Counted from the stretch's first letter, positions 36,794 to 46,306 are shown. The stretch: 64,000 bases of DNA from Phytoamicus setariae (GCF_016722925.1 NZ_JAEQNC010000003.1:1-64000), one strand, 5' to 3'. Made by a program: numbers and translations. The notes: generated by a model from the letters alone, not told the origin.

Positions 36794-37867
36794 GTGAAGA
36801 AACAGGATCGGCAGCTCCGCGTCGGCGTGCTCGGCTGCGGACCGATCGCGCAGTTTGCGCATTTTGAATCGAGCACCAAAGCCCGCAATGCATGCCTCTA
36901 TGCCATCTGCGATGCAGCCCCCGATCTGGCTGCCCGGATGGGCGCGACTTACGAACCGGACAAGATATATTACGATTATGACGACATGCTTGCGGATCCC
37001 GCGCTCGAGGCGGTGATCATCGCCACATCGGATGCGTTTCATGTTCCTGCTGCCATCAAAGCCCTCGAAGCCGGCAAGCACGTGCTTTGCGAAAAACCGG
37101 TCGGCACAAACGTCGAGGAGGTCGAGGCGCTTGCCGAAGTGGTGCGCCGGAGCGGCAAGGTTCTGCAGATCGGCCATATGAAGCGCTTCGATCCCGGCAT
37201 CGAGGCGGCCAAGCAATTCATCGACGAGGAAATGGGCGCGCGCCTGGCGCTCAAGGCTTGGTATTGCGACAGCACCCACCGCTACACAATGACGGATGCC
37301 GTACAGCCGCTGCCTGTTCTCAGCAAGGCGGCACTGAAGCCTGCGGGCAATCCCAAGGCCGACCTCAAGCGCTACTACATGCTCGCGCATGGCAGTCATC
37401 TCGTCGATATTGCTCGCCATCTGTGCGGCGAGATCGAATGGGTACGGGCCCGCCTGCTCGAACGGTTCGGCGCCTATTGCTGGTTCGTCGAAACAGGATT
37501 TGCAGATGGCACTCTTGGCCATCTCGACCTCACCGTCGCCGTGCGGATGGACTGGCATGAAGGCTTCCAGCTCTATGGCGAGAACGGCAGCGTGCTCGCC
37601 AAGACCTATAACCCCTGGTACTACCGGTCGAGCGACGTCGAGATCTTCCGCGAGAAGACGGCCGCATACGAACGCGCGCTCGGCGCCGATGGCCACTTCT
37701 ATCGCCGGCAACTGGAGGGATTCGCAGACACCATCCTGGATGGCTCGCCGATGCGCGGCGCCGACATCGAGGACGGCCTTGCTTCGGTCCGGGCAATGGC
37801 CGCCATCGCGCGATCAGTGGAGACGGGAACAAGCGTCGACGTCGCATCGATGACCGGGGCGATCTGA
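36794..37867 (+). CDS. Gfo/Idh/MocA-family oxidoreductase
   Basis: A 357-residue NAD(P)-dependent sugar oxidoreductase. The GTG at 36794 is preferred since GGGAGG lies 5 bases upstream; the open frame reaches 36737. N-terminal Rossmann fold LRVGVLGCGPIAQFAHFES and the family motif GKHVLCEKPVGTNVEEVEAL (EKP lysine near residue 100). Members act on inositols, glucose or hexuronate derivatives. It overlaps the next gene by 1 base and is followed by three further coupled genes, forming one sugar-catabolic operon of unknown substrate. Confidence 0.88.
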   Translation: MKKQDRQLRVGVLGCGPIAQFAHFESSTKARNACLYAICDAAPDLAARMGATYEPDKIYYDYDDMLADPALEAVIIATSDAFHVPAAIKALEAGKHVLCEKPVGTNVEEVEALAEVVRRSGKVLQIGHMKRFDPGIEAAKQFIDEEMGARLALKAWYCDSTHRYTMTDAVQPLPVLSKAALKPAGNPKADLKRYYMLAHGSHLVDIARHLCGEIEWVRARLLERFGAYCWFVETGFADGTLGHLDLTVAVRMDWHEGFQLYGENGSVLAKTYNPWYYRSSDVEIFREKTAAYERALGADGHFYRRQLEGFADTILDGSPMRGADIEDGLASVRAMAAIARSVETGTSVDVASMTGAI

Positions 37868-38688
37868 TGCAGGTGGGGATCTTTGCCAAGACCTTTGCGG
37901 GCGCCGACCCGAAGACGGTGCTGTCTCATTCCGCTGCCGCCGGTTATGGCTGCGTGCAGTATAACTTCGCCTGCTCCGGTCTGGCCTCCATGCCGGATAC
38001 TGTGCCCGAAGAGGCCATGCACGCCATCGTGTCGGCAATGCAGGCGACCGGCATGGAGATCGCGGCACTTTCCGCCACCTACAACATGATCCATCCCGAC
38101 AGGTTGGTGCGCGAGGCAGGGATGGCACGGCTCGAGGTCGCGCTCAAGGCTGCGGCCCGGCTGGCGATCCCACTCGTCACCCTGTGTACCGGAACCCGCG
38201 ATTCCGACGACCAGTGGCGACATCATCCGGACAACGCCAGCGCGGAGGCTTGGCGCGATCTGGTCACGGAGATGGAGAGGGCAGCCGCAAAAGCTGAAGC
38301 GCTGGGCATCCATCTGGGCATCGAGCCGGAACAGGCCAATGTCGTGCAGGATGCGCAATGCGCCGTGCGGCTGATGCGCGAGGTGCCGTCGCAATCCCTC
38401 CGGATCGTGTTCGATCCCGCCAATCTGTTCGAACATGCGAGCCAGAACGAGGCGCGCAGTATCGTGACGCGATCCATCGATGTGCTGGCAGACCGCATCG
38501 CTATGGCCCACGCCAAGGACAGGGATGCGGCGGGACAGTTTGTCACTGCCGGTCAGGGCATAGTCGATTTTCCCGACTTGATTTCGCGGTTGAAGCAGGC
38601 CGGCTTCGACGGACCTGTCGTCACCCACGGACTTGAGGAACATGAAGCGCCGGAAGTCGCCCGCTTTCTGGCTGGACTCATCGCATGA
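37867..38688 (+). CDS. TIM-barrel sugar isomerase/epimerase (AP-endonuclease-2 family)
   Basis: A 273-residue xylose-isomerase-like barrel. Metal-site motifs typical of the family are seen: GIEPEQANV (Glu), RIVFDPANLF (Asp), MAHAKDRDAAG (His, Asp) and a late VVTHGLEEHE (Glu). Related proteins epimerise ketoses or dehydrate inositol derivatives. It overlaps its neighbours at both ends (4 bases with the hydrolase), so it works in the same pathway as the Gfo/Idh/MocA protein. Confidence 0.85.
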   Translation: MQVGIFAKTFAGADPKTVLSHSAAAGYGCVQYNFACSGLASMPDTVPEEAMHAIVSAMQATGMEIAALSATYNMIHPDRLVREAGMARLEVALKAAARLAIPLVTLCTGTRDSDDQWRHHPDNASAEAWRDLVTEMERAAAKAEALGIHLGIEPEQANVVQDAQCAVRLMREVPSQSLRIVFDPANLFEHASQNEARSIVTRSIDVLADRIAMAHAKDRDAAGQFVTAGQGIVDFPDLISRLKQAGFDGPVVTHGLEEHEAPEVARFLAGLIA

Positions 38689-39512
38689 GCGAGGCAATGA
38701 CCCAACTGCCGGACGGAACTTCGCTCAACGTCGTCGATGTCGGCACCGGCTATCCGGTGATCTTCCAGCATGGTCTTGGCGGCGACAGGCATCAGGTCGC
38801 CGACAGCTTTCCCGAACCCATCGCTTGCCGGCGCGTAACGGTGGAATGCCGTGGCCACGGCCTTTCCGACAAGGCGGCGGTCGAACGTTACTCAATTGCC
38901 GGTTTCGCGGACGACATCATTGCTGCCGCCGACAGCCTGGGCCTTCAACGGTTCATCGTGGGCGGGATATCGATGGGCGCGGCGATTGCGCTGAGGCTCG
39001 CGATCACCAGGCCAGAGCGCATCGCCGCCCTTATGCTCGTCCGCCCCGCATGGTTGACCGAACCGGCGCCCGACAACATGCGGCCTTTTGCCGAAGCGGC
39101 AACGCTGCTGCATACCCACGGCCGCGAAGGCCGCGAGATCTTTGCCAGTTCACCCACCGGTATTCGCCTCGCTACGGAGGCCCCAGACAATCTTGCATCG
39201 CTTCTCGGATTTTTCGAGCGCGACGATCTCCACGCGCTTGGCGATCTGCTCGGGGCAATTGCGCTGGATGGCCCAGGCGTGACCGAGGAACAGGTCCGTG
39301 CCTTGAGTATCCCGGCGCTCGTCGTTGGCCACACGCATGACCTTGTCCATCCATGGGCCTATGCCCGCCAGCTTGCAGGAATTATCCCCGGCGCTCGCTG
39401 GGCCGAGATCACACCGAAAGCGGTCGACAAAGCCCGCTACGCCGCCGACCTGCGCGCCGTAATGGACGCGTTTCTGAGAAAATTCGCTGCTTCCGAGGAG
39501 ACCCGCACATGA
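38685..39512 (+). CDS. Alpha/beta hydrolase
   Basis: A 275-residue serine hydrolase. Oxyanion region FQHGLGGDRHQ, nucleophile elbow GGISMGAAIALRLA, and the substrate-side VVGHTHDLVHPW carrying the acid; the C-terminal usual His is not in a standard GxGH context, so the triad is only partly visible. In this operon a lactonase or esterase step on a sugar-acid lactone is plausible. It overlaps the next gene by 4 bases. Confidence 0.8.
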   Translation: MSEAMTQLPDGTSLNVVDVGTGYPVIFQHGLGGDRHQVADSFPEPIACRRVTVECRGHGLSDKAAVERYSIAGFADDIIAAADSLGLQRFIVGGISMGAAIALRLAITRPERIAALMLVRPAWLTEPAPDNMRPFAEAATLLHTHGREGREIFASSPTGIRLATEAPDNLASLLGFFERDDLHALGDLLGAIALDGPGVTEEQVRALSIPALVVGHTHDLVHPWAYARQLAGIIPGARWAEITPKAVDKARYAADLRAVMDAFLRKFAASEETRT

Positions 39513-40216
39513 GCACCGCTTCAAACCCGCCGGCCGGCTGGCTGGATACCCTTCCGCGGAACCGGTTGCTCGGAGAATTCTCCCTCTGGTCCGCCGATCT
39601 TGCAAATCTGGAAAATGAGATCCGCCGGGTCGACCAGCATGTCGATCTCTATCATGCCGATGTGGCGGATGGGCGGTTTGCACCCTCCTTCCTGTTCTTT
39701 CCCGACCAGCTTGCACGCATTCGCAAGCTGACGAAGAAGCCGATCCACGTGCATCTGATGGTGGAGGGCGACATCGTATTAAGCCAGATCCGCCAGTTTG
39801 CCGAAGCCGGTGCCGACCTAATATCCGTTCATCCAGAAAATGGCGCAGTGACCGGCGAAGCGCTGGACCTGATCCACTCGCTTGGTCTCAAAGCTGGCGT
39901 CGTGCTGCGGCTGGAGACACCTGTCAAGACGATCGCGCCGCTGGTAGAGCGGCTGTCCTTCGTCACCCTGCTCGGCACGGCAATCGGGGTGAAAGGACAG
40001 GGGCTATCAGAGCAGGCTTGCCCGCGGCTTCGCGAAGCCCGCCTCCTTCTCAACGCAGCTGACCGCAGCGACATCATACTGGCGGCGGATGGCGGCATTC
40101 GCGACAACACCGTCCCGGCGCTGCGCAGCGCGGGCGCCGAAACCGTCGTGCTCGGCTCGCTGGCTTTCGGCGATCCGGATCTCGCTACGCGCATGGCCTG
40201 GCTCAAAGCGCTCTGA
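39509..40216 (+). CDS. Ribulose-phosphate 3-epimerase family protein
   Basis: A 235-residue RPE-like barrel with ATG at 39509 inside the previous stop. Motifs: LWSADLANLENEIRRVD, HADVADGRFAPS (metal His and Asp), IHVHLMVEGD, ISVHPENG and ILAADGGIRDNT (second Asp). Substitutions such as HADVADG for the usual HVDVMDG suggest a paralogue acting on another ketose phosphate, for example an allulose-6-phosphate 3-epimerase, not the housekeeping enzyme. It ends the operon. Confidence 0.85.
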   Translation: MSTASNPPAGWLDTLPRNRLLGEFSLWSADLANLENEIRRVDQHVDLYHADVADGRFAPSFLFFPDQLARIRKLTKKPIHVHLMVEGDIVLSQIRQFAEAGADLISVHPENGAVTGEALDLIHSLGLKAGVVLRLETPVKTIAPLVERLSFVTLLGTAIGVKGQGLSEQACPRLREARLLLNAADRSDIILAADGGIRDNTVPALRSAGAETVVLGSLAFGDPDLATRMAWLKAL

Positions 40217-40228
40217 GGCGAAAAAGCC

Positions 40229-41044
40229 TCAGCAGACGATCAGTTGCGTTCCTGCCTTCTTCATCGCCGTGACGATGGCGTCCGGCGGCCAGGCGTCGGT
40301 TACCACAAAGGTGATCTGGCTGAATGTCGCGACCCGGGCAAAGGCAGTTGTATTGAACTTGCTTTGATCGAGCAGCGCGATCGTCCGGGAAGCAACCTTG
40401 ATCATCGCCGTGGTCTCAGACGCCTCCTCGAGACGTCCCATCGACACACCGCCAGCCGCGATGCCGGTGGCACCGATAACCGCAGTGTCGGCACTGATAC
40501 CGGACACCTCGGGAAACCCGACGGGGCCGATCGTCACCTGCGAAACGGGCCAGTAGGCGCCGCCTAGAATGTGGATCGAGCGCAACGCGCTTTCCGGCGT
40601 CACCGGCGGCAGGCGCAGGTTATTGGTGATGATGGTGAGGTTCTGTTTATCGCCGAGGGCTGCGGCGAAGAAACAGGTGCTGGACCCGCCATTGACAATC
40701 AGGGTTTCGCCATCCCGGATGAGGGCGGCAGCCGCCTTGCCGATCCGCTGCTTGGCTGACGTGAAGGCGTCCATCCGCGAACCAAGCGTCGTATCGACGC
40801 GGACAAGCGTGTCGTTGTAAATTGCGCCGCCATGGGTACGGAGGATAAGCCCGCGACCTTCCAACTGGTCGAGGTCCCGACGGATCGTGTCGCGGGAAAC
40901 CGAAAGCTGTTCGACCATCTCGTTGACGGTCATCTGGCCGTGCTCGCGCAGAAGTTCGACCAGCCGGTTGTGACGGACGGCGGGCAGCGCGGCACTGCCT
41001 GTCATCGGGGTTGGCGATTTGGCGCTTTCCGGCTCGTCTACCAT
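40229..41044 (-). CDS. DeoR-family transcriptional regulator
   Basis: A 271-residue repressor. The N-terminal HTH (RHNRLVELLREHGQMTVNEMVEQLSVSRDTIRRDLDQLEGRGLILRTHGGA) is classical DeoR, and the C-terminal DeoRC sensor domain holds IVNGGSSTCFFAAALGD and TNNLRLPPV, which bind phosphosugars. It converges with the epimerase operon and lies downstream of the ABC importer genes on the same strand, so it may control the importer or the adjacent sugar genes. Confidence 0.9.
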   Translation of the reverse strand: MVDEPESAKSPTPMTGSAALPAVRHNRLVELLREHGQMTVNEMVEQLSVSRDTIRRDLDQLEGRGLILRTHGGAIYNDTLVRVDTTLGSRMDAFTSAKQRIGKAAAALIRDGETLIVNGGSSTCFFAAALGDKQNLTIITNNLRLPPVTPESALRSIHILGGAYWPVSQVTIGPVGFPEVSGISADTAVIGATGIAAGGVSMGRLEEASETTAMIKVASRTIALLDQSKFNTTAFARVATFSQITFVVTDAWPPDAIVTAMKKAGTQLIVC

Positions 41045-41128
41045 TGGGTCCCATCATTGTCGAAAAAGGGCCAGCTATTTGACCGCCCCTTCTCATAGAT
41101 GCTCATGCATGGCATGCCAAGGCGTGCC

Positions 41129-41875
41129 TCACCCACCAATCATCAGCTTGACGACTTCATCGTGGTTGGTATCGGCGATGTTTCTCTCGCCGGCGACGAT
41201 GCCGCGCCGCAGCACCACGATCCGGTCCGATACCGCGAAAATATCCTGGAGATTGTGGGAAATGAAGATGACCCCGCGGCCCTGCGCCTTGAGCGACTTG
41301 ATCAGGGAAATCACCTTGCGTTGCTCCGGAACACCTAGAGCCGCGGTCGGTTCGTCCATGATCAGGATCTTGGCGTTCCAGTAGACGGCCCGGCCGATTG
41401 CCACCGCCTGCCGCTGGCCGCCCGAGAAGTTGCTGACCGGTGCGTCCAGCCGCTTCACATGGAAATCCAGCAGCGCCATGGTTTCGGCAGCGGCCTTGGA
41501 CATCGTTTTGCGATCGATCACCGGCAAGAAGCCGAATGCCTTGCGCATCGGTTCGCGGCCAAGGAAGATATTGGCGCCGATCGTCAGGTTGTCAGCGAGC
41601 GCCAGGTCCTGATAGATCGTCTCGATGCCGAGTGCTCGCGCCTCCTGCGGCGACGAAAACGTCACGGGCTTTCCCTCAATCAGGATCTCGCCTGAGGTCG
41701 GGGGATAGACACCAGAGATCGCCTTGATCATCGTGGTCTTTCCGGCGCCGTTGTCGCCTGCGAGGGCAACGACTTCACCCGGACGGACCACCATCGAGCA
41801 GTCATCGAGCGCACGCACGGCGCCAAAATGCCGCGACAGGTTGCGGACTTCCAGAAGCGGGGTCTGACTATTCAT
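41129..41875 (-). CDS. Sugar ABC transporter ATP-binding protein (FrcA-like)
   Basis: A 248-residue single-domain ATPase of the carbohydrate uptake 2 type. Walker A GDNGAGKTTMIKAI, signature FSGGQRQAVAIGRAV, Walker B ILIMDEPTAALG. FrcA-type importers of rhizobia use one such domain, unlike the double AraG/RbsA. It overlaps the permease gene by 8 bases and belongs with the binding protein at 43045. Confidence 0.92.
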   Translation of the reverse strand: MNSQTPLLEVRNLSRHFGAVRALDDCSMVVRPGEVVALAGDNGAGKTTMIKAISGVYPPTSGEILIEGKPVTFSSPQEARALGIETIYQDLALADNLTIGANIFLGREPMRKAFGFLPVIDRKTMSKAAAETMALLDFHVKRLDAPVSNFSGGQRQAVAIGRAVYWNAKILIMDEPTAALGVPEQRKVISLIKSLKAQGRGVIFISHNLQDIFAVSDRIVVLRRGIVAGERNIADTNHDEVVKLMIGG

Positions 41876-42932
41876 CTTGCTTGCCTCCGCTGAACCGGCG
41901 TTGCGCCTGATCGATCAGCACGGATATGATAATGACGACGCCGACCGCGATGAACTGCCAGAAGGGCTCGACATCGAGAAACACCAGTCCGTACTGGATG
42001 ACGGCAATAACGAGGGCTCCCGCGACAGTGCCGATGATCGAGCCTGAACCGCCGAACAGGCTGGCGCCGCCGATCACCACGGCTGCGACGCTATCGAGAA
42101 GCAGGGGTTCGCCGGCCTGCGCTGCACCGGCTGTGAAGCGAGCCGCATAAAGCGCGCCGCCGAGGCCGGCGCACATGGCCGAAAGCACATAGAGGCGCAG
42201 GATATGGCCCTTGATGTCGATACCCGCACGTCGCGCCGCCTGGACGTTGGCACCGATCGCATAGTTATGCTGACCAAACCGGGTCTGGCTGAGGATGTAG
42301 TGCATCACGAGCACGAAAATGGCGGTCACGATTACCAGGTAGGGAACGCCGAAGATGCGTCCATTGCCGAGCATGGCGAAATAGGAATTGGAAACCGGCA
42401 CCGTGGTGCCGCCCGCAAGCAGGAAAGCCGCACCACGCGCAACACCGAACATCCCGAGAGTGCCGATGAAAGGAGGGACTTTCAGCCGGGAAATCAACAG
42501 GCCGTTGACGAGGCCGGGAATACCCGCGGCGAGAATCGCGCAGAGCATGCCGAAGAGCATGGCAAACGGCAGGGGCATGTAAAGCCCGGCGATGTTGGTC
42601 AAATGAGCCGCGACCACGGCGGCAAGCCCCATGATGAAGCCGGTCGACAGATCGATGCCACCGGAAATGATCACGAATGTCTGTCCGACGGCGATCAGCA
42701 ACGGCGCGACCGCGAAGACGGCGACCGATTGCCAGTTATAGGACGAGAACACGAACGTGCCGCCAAAATCCACGCGAGCCCATATTTCGAAGGTCACAAT
42801 CAGGGCGGCAAGAAACAGCCATGCCCGCAACTGGGCAATGCGCTGTACGATGGACTTTGCGGTTTCGCCATGGTCCGCCTGGGGCGCCACGTGCTTGGTC
42901 GCATCATCTAGGGATAGTTGTTGTTCTGACAT
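41868..42932 (-). CDS. Sugar ABC transporter permease (FrcC/RbsC-like)
   Basis: A 354-residue membrane protein starting at the ATG at 42932. It has about ten hydrophobic segments and the conserved ISGGIDLSTGFIMGLAAVVAAHL near the N-terminal third and VVIGGASLFGGSGSIIGTVAGALVIAVI near the end, as in ribose/fructose permeases. It is the channel of the importer formed with its two neighbours. Confidence 0.93.
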   Translation of the reverse strand: MSEQQLSLDDATKHVAPQADHGETAKSIVQRIAQLRAWLFLAALIVTFEIWARVDFGGTFVFSSYNWQSVAVFAVAPLLIAVGQTFVIISGGIDLSTGFIMGLAAVVAAHLTNIAGLYMPLPFAMLFGMLCAILAAGIPGLVNGLLISRLKVPPFIGTLGMFGVARGAAFLLAGGTTVPVSNSYFAMLGNGRIFGVPYLVIVTAIFVLVMHYILSQTRFGQHNYAIGANVQAARRAGIDIKGHILRLYVLSAMCAGLGGALYAARFTAGAAQAGEPLLLDSVAAVVIGGASLFGGSGSIIGTVAGALVIAVIQYGLVFLDVEPFWQFIAVGVVIIISVLIDQAQRRFSGGKQDE

Positions 42933-43044
42933 CACGATTTCCGGACAGCGGGACAGGCCGGTGCAGGCCGGCATGCCTCCGTCTCAAGAGCCAAAAGAGG
43001 TGGCATCCGGCCTGTGCCGGATGCCTTGGTCGTCGGGAGGATGC

Positions 43045-44034
43045 TTAGTCGGAGTAGATGAACTTGGCGACGTTCGGATCGGCAACGTTCGACTTGTCAA
43101 TGACGGTAAAACCGGTGCCGATCGCGGTCGGAACGGAGTTGCCGGTCAGGTGCGCATAGGCCGCCATGACGCCGAAATAGCCGATTTCAGCCGGATGCTG
43201 GGCAATCGCCATATCGACGAGGCCGGTATTGATGTTGTCGACGATGCTGGTCGGCGCATCGAAGGCAACTACCTTAACCTTGCCATGCTGGCCGGCCTGC
43301 GACACGCCGTTGGCCGCGCCGAGAGCCGAAAACAGATTGGCGCCGAACACGCCTGCCAGATCGGGATTACGAGCAAACACCGCCTGCAGCTGTGACGCCG
43401 CCTTGTTGGCATCGTCCTCGTTGAACTGGGTTTCCAGAACCTCGATGCCCGGATGCTTGGCCATTTCGCGCTTGAAGCCTTCTTCGCGCTGATCGGTGGT
43501 GGAGATCCCCGGCTTGACGTTGGAGACGTAGACCTTGCCCTTGTCGCCGATGGCGGTGGCCAGCGCACGCGCGGCAATCTCGCCACCCAGGATGTTGTCG
43601 GAAGCGATGTAGGAAAGCGGGAAGTCCGCGTCACCGGCGCCAGTCTGATAGACGCCCGTGCCAATGAAGGTGTCGACCGTGAACACCGGAATGCCGGCAT
43701 CGGCAGCCTTCTTCAGCGGCTGAACGAGCTGGGTCTTGTCGGTCGGCGCGATCAGGATCGCATCGGGATGCTTGGCGATCACCGCATCCAGAACCGGAAC
43801 CTGGGTAACCGGGTTGAAATCGGGAGCGCCCTGGAAAACAAGCTCGGCGCCGACGGCCTTCGCAGCCGCTTCAGCACCCTTGCGCATGGTAATATAGAAA
43901 GCGTCGGTCGTCAGACCGGGCACAAGTGCGATGGTGAATTTCTTGTCCTGTGCGCTGGCGTGACCTGCGGTCAATGCAGCTGTTGTAGCGACTGTCGCTG
44001 CTGCGGCAATCTTGAAAAATGAACGGCGCTCCAT
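43045..44034 (-). CDS. Sugar ABC transporter substrate-binding protein (FrcB-like, Tat signal)
   Basis: A 329-residue periplasmic binding protein from the ATG at 44034. The signal contains twin arginines in MERRSFFKIAAAATVA, suggesting Tat export, with cleavage after AHASAQ-like GHASA. The body is a ribose-type binding protein (IALVPGLTTDAFYITMRKGAEAAAKAVG; DAILIAPTDKTQLVQPLKKAADAGIPVFTVDT). A TAT signal on an ABC binding protein is uncommon but known. The ligand is a pentose, hexose or polyol; neighbouring tagatose genes are suggestive. Confidence 0.9.
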   Translation of the reverse strand: MERRSFFKIAAAATVATTAALTAGHASAQDKKFTIALVPGLTTDAFYITMRKGAEAAAKAVGAELVFQGAPDFNPVTQVPVLDAVIAKHPDAILIAPTDKTQLVQPLKKAADAGIPVFTVDTFIGTGVYQTGAGDADFPLSYIASDNILGGEIAARALATAIGDKGKVYVSNVKPGISTTDQREEGFKREMAKHPGIEVLETQFNEDDANKAASQLQAVFARNPDLAGVFGANLFSALGAANGVSQAGQHGKVKVVAFDAPTSIVDNINTGLVDMAIAQHPAEIGYFGVMAAYAHLTGNSVPTAIGTGFTVIDKSNVADPNVAKFIYSD

Positions 44035-44083
44035 AGTCTCCTCCTGATGTGAGCTGGTCCCTCTACCATTACCCGGCAACTCC

Positions 44084-44154
44084 TCCTGAAACCGGTTGGA
44101 ACCATATTCACGCCCAGAATGAGCGTTCGTCAAGTGAAATTTCTTCCTGAAACG
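44084..44154. promoter_or_regulatory. Repeated TCCTGAAAC boxes upstream of the sugar importer
   Basis: TCCTGAAAC occurs at 44084-44092 and 44145-44153, 61 bases apart. A related TTCTGAAACG lies at 45170-45179, upstream of the SorC gene. The second box sits inside an inverted repeat GAAATT (44136-44141) and AATTTC (44155-44160). Repeats near both the importer and the regulator fit an operator of the SorC protein. Confidence 0.5.
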
Positions 44155-44203
44155 AATTTCGTGCGTTTTTCTGCACGTTTAACAAATGTCAAAGCTTGGC
44201 TGA

Positions 44204-45115
44204 TTAGCTTTCTCGAACGCCGCGAACGATATCCAGAATTGCCTGCGCAGTCGCCGTGTCTGTCACGACAGCGTTGATCATCCCGGAACGCACTGCGCCG
44301 ACTATGCCTGCCGCCTTCTCCACCGTTGCCGCAACGCCGATCGAAAGCTTCGTACGACGCAATTGTTCAGGCGATGCTGCGATCATCCGCTCCTCGCCTT
44401 CCCAGTGAAGGATCGCTCCTTCGATATCGACGTAGTGGCGGATGACGTCGCCGACCGCACTCAACGCTTGTTCATTCACCGTGGCGGCGCTGGCTTCGGG
44501 CGGATTGATCGCGTGCGGCAGGCCGATCCCTACGATGCAACAGTCCATCCGATCCCAGAGGCCAGTCGTCTCCTGCACATCGGGATCGCTCAGGAACGCC
44601 TCTCGCAATTCCGTCGAGGAAACATAGGGCGCATGCAAAAAATGCGGTGTACCGCCGAGTTGCTCTGCAGCCTGGCGCGCGAATTCGTTGATCTGGAAAT
44701 GCGCTGCCGCCTGCTGCATGCCTCCATTCATGGGAACGGCCAGCACCCCGGGAATGCGCGGCAAGCCGGCCATCAGCACCTCGCGCACGGCGCGGCCCCA
44801 TCCGATTCCCAGAACCGACCCGGTGCCAAGCCCCTCCTCCCTGAGAAGGTTGCCCAGGGGTGCTGCAAGTGCACCAAGCACTGCCGTACCCGGCGTATCG
44901 ATGACAGCCGCCCTTTTCAGTCCCAATGCTTCGATCAGCTCGAGCGTGATCTCCTCGGGAGAGGCGAGATCGAGCACTTCAATCCGCACGATGCCAACGG
45001 CGCGCGCCTTTTGCAGCAGACGCGACACTGTGGCGGTCGAAACACCCAGCTTTCGGGCAATATCGACTTGCGCCATGTCTGACTGGTAATGCAGCTTGGC
45101 GACCATGTGCAGCAT
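44204..45115 (-). CDS. SorC/DeoR-type sugar-binding transcriptional regulator
   Basis: A 303-residue regulator; the ATG at 45115 is the first usable start, as the frame closes at 45184. HTH: MLHMVAKLHYQSDMAQVDIARKLGVSTATVSRLLQKARAVGIVRIEV. The sugar-binding domain includes VLGIGWGRAVREVL and CCIVGIGLPHAINPPEA. Family members sense phosphorylated sugars. It lies between the importer and the divergent aldolase-kinase operon and probably regulates both. Confidence 0.9.
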   Translation of the reverse strand: MLHMVAKLHYQSDMAQVDIARKLGVSTATVSRLLQKARAVGIVRIEVLDLASPEEITLELIEALGLKRAAVIDTPGTAVLGALAAPLGNLLREEGLGTGSVLGIGWGRAVREVLMAGLPRIPGVLAVPMNGGMQQAAAHFQINEFARQAAEQLGGTPHFLHAPYVSSTELREAFLSDPDVQETTGLWDRMDCCIVGIGLPHAINPPEASAATVNEQALSAVGDVIRHYVDIEGAILHWEGEERMIAASPEQLRRTKLSIGVAATVEKAAGIVGAVRSGMINAVVTDTATAQAILDIVRGVRES

Positions 45116-45373
45116 CGCCCGCGACGCGGGAGTTTCCTGGGAGGGTTGCGGAGGCAGCTTGCAATTCCTTTCTGAAACGTGTTACATGAACGCGACTTGG
45201 AGGAGTTATCGCTGAAAAGCAGCAAAATCGCAATGCGCTTGAATGCCTAAATTCCCGGCTGCTTCAGACGTGCCTAACATAAGGCGCGCCGCGCTAAGAT
45301 ATTGCCTTTTTTCCGGTCTCCCCGGGCACTTATCAACAGCCGCCACAACCTGGGCGGAGCGGGAGTATACACG

Positions 45374-46291
45374 ATGGCAGCAATGACGACAGCCGAACGG
45401 CGCGGATACCAGCAGATCTGTGGCGCAAGCGGGGCAATGATGGTGATCGCCTGCGACCAGCGCGGCGGCATGCGCAGTTTGCTCGCCGCAAGCCCCGAAG
45501 ATCAAGCAAAGATCAGTAACGACACATTGGGCGACACCAAAGCTGATATCACACTGCATCTCGCCTCGCACGCCGGCTGCGTGCTTGTCGATCCGATGTG
45601 CGCGGTGCCAAAACTGGTGGACGACGCCATATTGCCGCGCGACACGGCCCTGCTGATCGGCATCGACGCATCGGGCTGGGATACCTCCTCAGAAGGCTAC
45701 CGCATTTCCAAGATGGTAGAAGGGGTGGATGCGCGACGCGTTCGCGAACTTGGGGGCACTGGCGGCAAGATCATGGTCTATTTGCGTATGGATGTGCCCG
45801 CAGCCAACACCCAGAACCTGGAAACGCTCAAGGCGAGCATCGAGGATTTCTCCCGTGAAGATCTCCTGCTGGTGGTGGAATTCCTGACCTACCGCCTTCA
45901 GGGCGAGAGCGCCGAAGAATATGAGGCAAAGATCCCGATGCTGATCCAGGAGGGTTCGCGCGCCTGCCTCGAGCTCGGCTCCAAGGTGCTGAAGATCCCC
46001 TATCCCGGTTCCGAGGAATCCTGCGCCGAAATCACTCGCATTGCCGGCGACGTTCCCTGGGCCGTTCTTTCGGCTGGCGTAGATCATCAGACGTTCCTCG
46101 GTCAGGTCGAAGCCGCCATGAAGAATGGCGCGTCCGGCGTCATTGCCGGCCGGTCGCTGTGGAAGGATTGCATCTCGCTCGACAGGGACGTTACGAAGGC
46201 GAAGCTTTCGACTGTGGCGGTTTCCAGATTGCGGGATATCCAGGCGCTGATTGCACGCTATTATCGGCCCAGTGACAGCAAGGCAGCATGA
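45374..46291 (+). CDS. LacD/YihT-type ketose-(bis)phosphate aldolase
   Basis: A 305-residue class I aldolase. The ATG at 45374 follows GCGGGAG. Family features: CGASGAMMVIACDQRGGMRSLL near the start and KVLKIPYPGSEESC, whose Lys207 matches the Schiff-base lysine of LacD. LacD cleaves tagatose 1,6-bisphosphate and YihT cleaves 6-deoxy-6-sulfofructose 1-phosphate. The operon has kinases and GatZ, so a tagatose- or fructose-type bisphosphate is the best guess. Confidence 0.85.
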   Translation: MAAMTTAERRGYQQICGASGAMMVIACDQRGGMRSLLAASPEDQAKISNDTLGDTKADITLHLASHAGCVLVDPMCAVPKLVDDAILPRDTALLIGIDASGWDTSSEGYRISKMVEGVDARRVRELGGTGGKIMVYLRMDVPAANTQNLETLKASIEDFSREDLLLVVEFLTYRLQGESAEEYEAKIPMLIQEGSRACLELGSKVLKIPYPGSEESCAEITRIAGDVPWAVLSAGVDHQTFLGQVEAAMKNGASGVIAGRSLWKDCISLDRDVTKAKLSTVAVSRLRDIQALIARYYRPSDSKAA

Positions 46292-46306
46292 GGCCCGGCG
46301 GCAAAC

